DNA from: Clostridia bacterium
Lineage (GTDB): Bacteria > Bacillota > Clostridia > Oscillospirales > Acutalibacteraceae
NCBI GenBank assembly: GCA_017474125.1
Contig: JAFVIF010000007.1
Span: forward strand, 1 to 37,044
Length of the DNA stretch: 37,044 nucleotides
Direction: 5' to 3'
Shown: positions 31,647 to 37,044 of the stretch, piece by piece
Numbering within the stretch: the first letter of the stretch is position 1
Layout of the letters: each line of letters begins with the position of its first letter
Position numbers and translations under genes: made by a program
The notes under the pieces: generated by a model
The model's input: the letters and a program-made list of their open reading frames with translations, nothing else
Told to the model about the DNA's origin: nothing
The model's database searches: none

Positions 31647-32273
31647 TTGCTTTTTAAACGAACTTTAGAAGACATTAAAGCTGTTAAAGAGCGTGACCCT
31701 GCGGCAAGAAGCAGCTTGGAAATATTTTTCTTATATCCCGGTGTAAAGGCTATAAGAATGCACCGCTGGGCTCATTTTTTCTATAAACACGGGTTTAAAT
31801 TTATTGCAAGGTGGATATCTCAGGACTGTGTGAGAAAAACGGGAATAGAAATTCATCCCGGAGCAACCATTGGAAGACGTCTTGTTATTGACCACGGAAT
31901 GGGAATAGTAATAGGTGAAACCGCAGAAATCGGAGACGACGTGCTTATTTATCAGGGCGTTACACTTGGTGGTACGGGCAAGGACACAGGCAAGCGCCAC
32001 CCCACCATAGGTAATAACGTTATGATAAGCGCAGGCGCAAAGGTGCTCGGCCCCTTTAAGGTTGGGGATAATTCACGTATTGCGGCAGGCGCCGTTGTTC
32101 TCGAGGAGGTACCGCCCGACTGTACCGTTGTTGGTATTCCTGCAAGGATTGTCCGTCAAAACGGTGAAAAGGTTAAGCCTCTTGACCAAATACACGTACC
32201 CGACCCTGTTGCTCAGGAAATATGCCGTTTAGAGCAAAGGATTAAAGAGCTTGAAGAGAAAGGAATAAGATAA
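31647..32273 (+). CDS. cysE: Serine O-acetyltransferase
   Basis: This 208-residue enzyme acetylates serine with acetyl-CoA, the first step of cysteine synthesis. An N-terminal helical part precedes the left-handed beta-helix of hexapeptide repeats: IEIHPGATIGRRLVIDHGMG (68-87) with catalytic His83, IGETAEIGDDVLIYQGVTLGG, and GKRHPTIGNNVMISAGAKVLG. It starts at TTG 31647, the only start placed correctly (9 bases) behind AAAGGAG. A more upstream ATG at 31599 lies inside the T-box terminator and is excluded. The short form lacks the long N-terminal domain of E. coli CysE, as usual in Firmicutes. Confidence 0.94.
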   Translation: MLFKRTLEDIKAVKERDPAARSSLEIFFLYPGVKAIRMHRWAHFFYKHGFKFIARWISQDCVRKTGIEIHPGATIGRRLVIDHGMGIVIGETAEIGDDVLIYQGVTLGGTGKDTGKRHPTIGNNVMISAGAKVLGPFKVGDNSRIAAGAVVLEEVPPDCTVVGIPARIVRQNGEKVKPLDQIHVPDPVAQEICRLEQRIKELEEKGIR

Positions 32274-32274
32274 T

Positions 32275-33654
32275 ATGAAAATTTTTAACACCTTAACAAG
32301 AGAAAAGCAGGAGTTTGTTCCTATTGATGAAAACGAGGTTAAAATTTATGCCTGCGGCCCTACCGTTTATAACTATATTCATATAGGTAACGCGCGTCCC
32401 CTTTGTGTTTTCGACGTTTTGCGTCGTTATCTTGAATGGCGCGGAATTAACGTAAGGTTTGTGCAAAACTTTACCGATATCGACGATAAGCTTATTAAAA
32501 AGGCAAACGAGGAAGGTATAACCGTACCCGAGGTTGCCGAAAGATATATTAAGGAATTCCGTGTCGATTCCGACGGACTTAACGTAAAGCCTGCCACAGT
32601 ACATCCAAGAGCTACCGAAAATATTGACGAAATAATTTCTATTATTGAAACCCTTATTGAAAAGGGATTTGCCTATGAATCGGGCGGCGACGTTTATTAC
32701 AGAGCCAAAATGTTTAAGGAATACGGCAAGCTTTCCCATCAGCCCCTTGAGGATTTGGAATCGGGCGCAAGAATAGCCGTTGGAGAAATTAAGGAAGATC
32801 CTATGGACTTCTGCCTTTGGAAGGGCGCTAAGCCGGGCGAGCCTAAATGGAGCTCTCCTTGGGGCGACGGCAGACCGGGCTGGCATATTGAATGCTCGGC
32901 TATGTCCTGCAGATATTTAGGCAAAACCATTGATATCCACTGCGGCGGTCAAGACCTTATTTTCCCACACCACGAAAACGAAATCGCACAGAGTGAAGCC
33001 GCAAACGGACAGGAATTTGCCCGTTTTTGGATGCATAACGGCTTTATTAACGTAGATAACCGTAAAATGAGTAAATCTCTCGGTAACTTCTTTACCGTGC
33101 GCGACGTTGCCGAAAAGTTCGGCTACGAGCCTATACGTTATCTTATGATTTCCTCCCACTACAGAAGCCCCATTAACTATTCTATAGATATTATTGAGCA
33201 GGGAAAGAGCGCCCTTGAGCGTCTTTATAACTGCCGCGACAGAATAGATTTTGCTGTTAATCACGCAGAAGAGGGCGGCGTTGCTCCCGAGTTTATCGAG
33301 GCAAGGAAAAACGAGTTTATTGCCGCTATGGAGGATGACCTGAATACCGCCGATGCTCTTGCTGCTGTATTTACCTTAGCTAAGGATATTAATATGGCTA
33401 TTGATGCAGGCGCCAAAAAGGGCGAGCTTACCGCTATGGCCGAGGCAATGGATGAATTAACGGGAGTATTGGGCTTCCTGTATAACCGCAAAAACGACAG
33501 TATAGATGCCGAAATTGAGGAGCTTATCGCAAAGAGAACCGAGGCGAGAAAGGCTAAAAATTTTGCTGAGGCCGATGCTATCAGAGATAAGCTTAAGGAA
33601 ATGGGTATTATATTGGAAGATACCCCTCAGGGTGTAAAATGGACCAGAGCATAA
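32275..33654 (+). CDS. cysS: Cysteinyl-tRNA synthetase
   Basis: This 459-residue class I synthetase has YACGPTVYNYIHIGNARP (25-42), with zinc ligand Cys27 and the HIGH-type HIGN motif, and further zinc ligands in the CSAMS and GGQDLIFPHHENE region. NRKMSKSLGNF carries KMSKS (264-268). The C-terminal anticodon-binding helices include EARKAKNFAEADAIRDKLKE. The full length is normal. It is co-transcribed with cysE (1 base between genes) under the T-box, and its 3' end overlaps the methyltransferase gene by 16 bases. Confidence 0.97.
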   Translation: MKIFNTLTREKQEFVPIDENEVKIYACGPTVYNYIHIGNARPLCVFDVLRRYLEWRGINVRFVQNFTDIDDKLIKKANEEGITVPEVAERYIKEFRVDSDGLNVKPATVHPRATENIDEIISIIETLIEKGFAYESGGDVYYRAKMFKEYGKLSHQPLEDLESGARIAVGEIKEDPMDFCLWKGAKPGEPKWSSPWGDGRPGWHIECSAMSCRYLGKTIDIHCGGQDLIFPHHENEIAQSEAANGQEFARFWMHNGFINVDNRKMSKSLGNFFTVRDVAEKFGYEPIRYLMISSHYRSPINYSIDIIEQGKSALERLYNCRDRIDFAVNHAEEGGVAPEFIEARKNEFIAAMEDDLNTADALAAVFTLAKDINMAIDAGAKKGELTAMAEAMDELTGVLGFLYNRKNDSIDAEIEELIAKRTEARKAKNFAEADAIRDKLKEMGIILEDTPQGVKWTRA

Positions 33655-34379
33655 GTATTAAAAAGGAGCCTCTTAACAGAAAAGGGGCTTTCCTTTACGT
33701 TTCAAAGCATCACGCCTTTGGCACCGATGGGTTGCTCCTTGCTCATTTTGCCAATGCTAAGCATAAGGACAGCTACGTTGACCTTGGTACAGGCTGCGGC
33801 ATAATCCCCTACGTTTTATTAAGGGATAATAGGGTGGACAAGGCGATAGGCGTTGATATAAGCGAGGAAGCAATATTCTTGGCTCAAAAAACCGCCGAGG
33901 AAAGAGGCCTTTCCCACCGCTTCAAGGCCATAAAGGGCGATATTAAGGAGCTTCCTGCCGAAATAGGCTTCGGCTGTCATAATCTTGTTACCTGCAATCC
34001 GCCGTATTTTGCCAACGGAACGGGTATTAAAAACCCCGACGGCACCGAAGCCGTTGCCCGTCATGAGGTTGATTGCAGTCTTGACGACGTGCTCAGCGCG
34101 GCATTTAGGCTTCTTAATACCTCGGGCAGATTTTGTATGTGCCACCGCCCCGACAGGCTTAGTGAAATTTTAAGTAAAATGAGCGCGCATAAATTAGAGC
34201 CAAAACGCATACAGCTTGTTTGTCAGCGCTATTCCTTGCCGCCGTTTTTGGTGCTCGTTGAGGGCAAAAAATGCTCAAAAACGGGACTTACCGTAATGCC
34301 TACACTGTCTCTCACCGAAAGTGTGGACGAAATGTTAAAAATCTACGGCGATTACAAGGAAGGCTATAATTTGTATTGA
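33639..34379 (+). CDS. TrmN6-like tRNA1(Val) (adenine-N6)-methyltransferase family protein
   Basis: This 246-residue SAM-dependent N6-adenine methyltransferase has the motif I DLGTGCGIIPYVL (48-60), GVDIS, and the catalytic NPPYF (120-124). This is the architecture of E. coli TrmN6 (YfiC), which modifies A37 of tRNA1-Val. In Firmicutes the homologue is widespread, but its target tRNA is less certain. It overlaps cysS by 16 bases and is the last gene of the T-box operon. The stop codon TGA lies inside the -35 hexamer of the greA promoter. Confidence 0.88.
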   Translation: MDQSISIKKEPLNRKGAFLYVSKHHAFGTDGLLLAHFANAKHKDSYVDLGTGCGIIPYVLLRDNRVDKAIGVDISEEAIFLAQKTAEERGLSHRFKAIKGDIKELPAEIGFGCHNLVTCNPPYFANGTGIKNPDGTEAVARHEVDCSLDDVLSAAFRLLNTSGRFCMCHRPDRLSEILSKMSAHKLEPKRIQLVCQRYSLPPFLVLVEGKKCSKTGLTVMPTLSLTESVDEMLKIYGDYKEGYNLY

Positions 34380-34404
34380 CTTTTTGGGCATAAAAATATA
34401 TAAT
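34376..34404 (+). promoter_or_regulatory. greA-lysS promoter
   Basis: TTGACT (34376-34381), overlapping the stop codon of the methyltransferase gene, then a 17-base spacer and TATAAT (34399-34404). Confidence 0.8.
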
Positions 34405-34461
34405 AGATAGGTATGTAAATTTGTGACTCAAGCATAAAAATAATTTTAAGAGGTGTTTCCC

Positions 34462-34935
34462 ATGGCTAAAGCAATTAAACTTACCGAGGACGGTCTTAAA
34501 AAATTACAGGACGAGTTGGAAACCTTAAAAACTCAGGGCAGAACCGACATTGCAGAAAAAATTAAGGTTGCTCGCGGTTACGGTGATTTGTCTGAAAACA
34601 GCGAGTACGATGAGGCAAAAAACGAGCAGGCTAAAATTGAAGCAAGAATCGTAGAGCTTGAAACCATGCTCAAAAACGTTGAGCTTATTGCAGAGAAAAA
34701 GAGTGCGGGTAAAACCGTAACTGTCGGCAGTAAGGTAAAGGTATTGGATACCGAGTTTGACGAGGAAATGGAATTCCGTGTTGTCGGCAGTGCCGAGGCT
34801 GACCCCGGCAACGGTCTTATTTCCGATGAATCTCCCGTTGGCAAGGCTCTCCTTGGCAAAAAGGTTGGCGAGGTGGTTAAGGCCGAAGCTCCCGACGGAG
34901 AAATTGAATTTAAAATCATTGCTATTTCTAAATAA
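34462..34935 (+). CDS. greA: Transcription elongation factor GreA
   Basis: This 157-residue factor rescues backtracked RNA polymerase by stimulating transcript cleavage. The N-terminal coiled coil includes [20 protein letters not shown] and the conserved acidic tip [13 protein letters not shown] (about 39-51). The C-terminal FKBP-like domain has [34 protein letters not shown] chose the ATG at 34462, after AGAGG. A GTG at 34453 lies closer to the ribosome site. It is the first gene of an operon with lysS. Confidence 0.97.
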   Translation: MAKAIKLTEDGLKKLQDELETLKTQGRTDIAEKIKVARGYGDLSENSEYDEAKNEQAKIEARIVELETMLKNVELIAEKKSAGKTVTVGSKVKVLDTEFDEEMEFRVVGSAEADPGNGLISDESPVGKALLGKKVGEVVKAEAPDGEIEFKIIAISK

Positions 34936-34952
34936 GACAGGACTGACGAAAA

Positions 34953-36458
34953 ATGGCAGAAAATAACGTACAGGCTCCCGAAACACAGGAGCAGGATTTA
35001 AATGAAATATTAAAGGTTCGCCGCGAAAAGCTTGCCGCCTTGCAGGAGCAGGGAAAGGACCCGTTCACCGTTACTAAGTATGATGTTACGGGCAGCTCTG
35101 CCGAAATTAAGGCGCAGTTTGTTGAGGGTGAGGAAAAAACCTACCGTATTGCAGGCCGTATTATGAGCCGCCGCATTATGGGTAAGGCAAGCTTTTTCCA
35201 CGTTGCCGATGCAACCGGCCTTATTCAGTGCTATATTAAGCGCGACGACGTAGGCGAGGACGACTACGCAGGCTTCAAGAAAATGGATATCGGCGATATA
35301 GTTGGTGTTGAAGGCTTCTCTTTTGTTACCAGAACGGGCGAGGTTTCGGTTCATACCCAAAAAATAGAGCTTCTTGCTAAGTCTCTTTTACCCCTTCCCG
35401 AAAAGTTCCACGGCCTTAAGGATAATGATTTACGCTTCCGTCAACGCTACGTTGACCTTATTATGAATCCCGACGTAAAGCGTAACTTTATTATTCGTTC
35501 TCAGTTTATTAAGTTTATGCGCAAATACCTTGACGATATGAACTACGTTGAGGTTGAAACACCCGTACTTAATACTATTGTAGGCGGAGCGGCCGCACGT
35601 CCCTTCATAACCCATCACAATACCCTTAATATCCCTATGTATATGCGTATTGCTACCGAGCTTCCCTTAAAGCGTCTTATTGTAGGCGGTATGGACAGGG
35701 TTTATGAAATCGGCAGAATTTTCCGTAACGAGGGTATGGACCCTAAGCACAATCCCGAGTTTACTACAGTTGAGCTTTATCAGGCGTATGCTGATTTCCA
35801 CGATATGATGGATATTGCCGAGGGTATTATTTCGGGCGCCGCTAAGGAAATTCACGGCACCTACGAGGTTGAGTGGTTGGGCGAAAAAATCGACCTTACC
35901 CCCGGCTGGCGCAGACTTACTATGGTTGATGCCGTTAAGGAATATGCAGGTGTTGATTTCGGTGCCATTACCGATGATGCCGAGGCTGTCAAGGCCGCTG
36001 AGGCTATCGGTGTAGAATTAGCCGAAACCGCAGACAAAACCTGGGGTAACGCGCTTTACGCTTGCTTTGACCAAAGGGTTGAGGAAAAGCTTATTCAGCC
36101 TACCTTTATTACAATGTACCCTGTAGAGGTTTCGCCTTTAACCAAGGCTTCCCCCGAAGACCCGAGACTTACCGAGCGTTTCGAGCTCTTTATTTGTCAT
36201 AGTGAGCTTGCTAACGCTTATTCCGAGCTTAACGACCCCATTGTTCAGCGTCAGCGCTTTGAAAAGCAGTTAGAGCTCAGAGAACGCGGCGATGACGAAG
36301 CCGAGATGCTTGACGAGGATTTCTTAAATGCAATGGAATACGGTATGCCCCCAACAGGCGGAATGGGCATCGGTATCGACCGCGCCGTAATGCTCCTCAC
36401 CAACTCCGACTCCATCCGCGAAGTAATCCTCTTCCCCACAATGAAACCTCTGGACTAA
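34953..36458 (+). CDS. lysS: Lysyl-tRNA synthetase (class II)
   Basis: This 501-residue class II synthetase has an OB-fold anticodon-binding domain (about 55-150: YRIAGRIMSRRIMGKASFFHVAD). The motif 2 region is IFRNEGMDPKHNPEFTTVELY and motif 3 is GGMGIGIDRAVMLLTNSDSIREVILFP. Length is typical. Codon use changes in the last 35 or so codons: before about 36345 Ile is mostly ATT and Leu CTT or TTA, whereas the end uses ATC, CTC, TTC and CCC. This fits replacement of the 3' end by the arm of an integrated element that restores the reading frame. Confidence 0.97.
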   Translation: MAENNVQAPETQEQDLNEILKVRREKLAALQEQGKDPFTVTKYDVTGSSAEIKAQFVEGEEKTYRIAGRIMSRRIMGKASFFHVADATGLIQCYIKRDDVGEDDYAGFKKMDIGDIVGVEGFSFVTRTGEVSVHTQKIELLAKSLLPLPEKFHGLKDNDLRFRQRYVDLIMNPDVKRNFIIRSQFIKFMRKYLDDMNYVEVETPVLNTIVGGAAARPFITHHNTLNIPMYMRIATELPLKRLIVGGMDRVYEIGRIFRNEGMDPKHNPEFTTVELYQAYADFHDMMDIAEGIISGAAKEIHGTYEVEWLGEKIDLTPGWRRLTMVDAVKEYAGVDFGAITDDAEAVKAAEAIGVELAETADKTWGNALYACFDQRVEEKLIQPTFITMYPVEVSPLTKASPEDPRLTERFELFICHSELANAYSELNDPIVQRQRFEKQLELRERGDDEAEMLDEDFLNAMEYGMPPTGGMGIGIDRAVMLLTNSDSIREVILFPTMKPLD

Positions 36459-36522
36459 AAAACCCAGTAAAATCAAGGGTTTTCGGCATCTCAAATCCGA
36501 GTTGACAACAAATTGACAACAA
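36345..36522 (+). other. Candidate attachment region of an integrative element at the 3' end of lysS
   Basis: This region spans the codon-use switch in lysS, a hairpin AAAACCC..GGGTTTT directly after its stop (36459-36487, possibly the lysS terminator) and then a tandem repeat: TTGACAACAA at 36502-36511 and 36513-36522. Such short direct repeats resemble integrase arm-type sites. The gene that follows (DUF6462-like) is typical of integrative elements. The other end and the integrase are outside the window, so the exact core is not defined. Confidence 0.5.
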
Positions 36523-36600
36523 TCTTTCATATTATTTTGAAGGATTGTAACGCAGTATGAATAGTTGACAGGACAAAACACAATATAGCACTTGCTATTT

Positions 36601-36647
36601 AGAGAACACTTTTTTGAAAGAAATTTCAAGAGGTGTTCTCTTTTTTT
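36601..36647 (+). terminator. Intrinsic terminator or attenuator before the DUF6462-like gene
   Basis: AGAGAACAC and GTGTTCTCT, with an inner TTGAAA/TTTCAA stem, are followed by a run of 7 T. It would stop read-through from lysS into the element, or act as a leader attenuator if the element promoter lies near 36565. Confidence 0.8.
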
Positions 36648-36702
36648 CGTTGGGTTTGCTTTTGTCATGACAGCCAATATTATCTGAAAGGGACTGAATA
36701 CC

Positions 36703-36975
36703 ATGATTAGTGATGAGACAAGAGCATACTACGACCTCAAGAAGAGAAACGACGTTAGAGAGAGCGCCAAACGACTCCGCAGGCAGTTTTTGCGTTATAA
36801 GGATGCGGAGATCGTCTATAGTTTGCAGCACAAGAAACTGTTAGAACTTGCCAGTGAAGCCGGTGCAATTTACCGTATGGATGGTACGGTTTTGATTAAC
36901 CGTGATATTTTCGATGAATACCTGGAGAGATTTCACGAGCCGAGTACCCTTCTTTCAAAGGAGGACCAAGAATGA
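36703..36975 (+). CDS. DUF6462-like small protein of an integrative element
   Basis: This 90-residue protein is basic in its first half (MISDETRAYYDLKKRNDVRESAKRLRRQ is split into helices) and ends in an acidic segment. The pattern RYKDAEIVYSLQHKKLLELA-x-EAGAIYRMDG-x-VLINRDIFDEYLERF is what I remember for DUF6462 proteins of clostridial integrative elements. It resembles a winged-helix excisionase: recognition helix, then a hairpin, then 'INRDIFDEYLE'. A DNA-binding role in excision is likely but unproven. It overlaps the next gene (ATGA). Confidence 0.78.
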   Translation: MISDETRAYYDLKKRNDVRESAKRLRRQFLRYKDAEIVYSLQHKKLLELASEAGAIYRMDGTVLINRDIFDEYLERFHEPSTLLSKEDQE

Positions 36976-37044
36976 GTGGAAATCTATGGATGTTTTCTGA
37001 TATGCTCGACGATGAAGATATCGAAATGCAGAAACACGATTTTA
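36972..37044 (+). CDS. Start of an unrecognised element protein (partial at the window edge)
   Basis: It starts at ATG 36972, overlapping the previous stop, with AAAGGAGG 9 bases upstream. Only the first 24 residues are present (MSGNLWMFSDMLDDEDIEMQ and a few more), an acidic N-terminus. I cannot assign a family. The coupling shows it belongs to the same operon as the DUF6462-like gene. Confidence 0.65.
   Translation, partial: MSGNLWMFSDMLDDEDIEMQKHDF

Overview
The window looks like the chromosome of a low- to mid-GC, spore-forming gut Clostridia, most likely Oscillospiraceae/Ruminococcaceae. The reasons are a spoIIID orthologue, the order recA-recX-rimO-pgsA, a cysteine T-box ahead of cysE-cysS, DUF1385 next to prmC, DUF4358-type lipoproteins and strong AAGGAG ribosome sites. 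This is inference from gene content and order. No rRNA or other taxonomic marker is present.

Layout. (1) 1-900: the tail of an unrecognised gene, a four-helix-bundle (S23-family) protein and an overlapping NUDIX hydrolase. (2) 900-1340: a terminator, an array of small hairpins and spoIIID on the minus strand. (3) 1457-6937: the standout locus. A single giant gene fuses an N-terminal TIR domain, an NB-ARC/STAND-like NTPase, a long helical region and an almost complete SecA-type motor. It has its own promoter, embedded in TACAAT/ATTGTA palindromes. (4) 7023-8508: two near-identical hairpin arrays bracketing a membrane-anchored XRE regulator. (5) 8597-15933: minus-strand small alarmone synthetase and alpha/beta hydrolase; a plus-strand ATP-type PEP carboxykinase; a YfcE-type phosphoesterase; three small helical proteins in an operon; a 355-base gene-free stretch with five copies of a GTTATG box; a DUF4358-type lipoprotein; rsmI; and another lipoprotein. 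(6) 15934-16460: a third hairpin array and a tRNA-Met/tRNA-Glu operon. (7) 16489-21608: a Gld-type ABC transporter operon (ATPase, permease, Gldg auxiliary protein, DUF4340 protein). (8) 21747-30842: a lipoprotein, response regulator, histidine kinase, DUF1385 protein, prmC, recA, recX, rimO and pgsA, almost all overlapping or closely packed. (9) 30792-34379: a CarD-family regulator, then the T-box-controlled cysE-cysS-methyltransferase operon. (10) 34376-36458: greA-lysS. (11) 36459-37044: what looks like the left end of an integrative element inserted at the 3' end of lysS, with a DUF6462-like gene and the start of another.

Most of the window is ordinary housekeeping sequence. The accessory parts are 1-900, 1457-8574 and the right end after lysS. 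The TIR-NTPase-SecA gene is the best candidate for a previously undescribed system. By analogy with NLR/STAND immune proteins, its C-terminal SecA homologue occupies the place of the sensor domain, so it could act as a built-in SecA decoy or as an active motor whose state controls the TIR effector. Domain calls are from motif reading by eye. No database search was possible.
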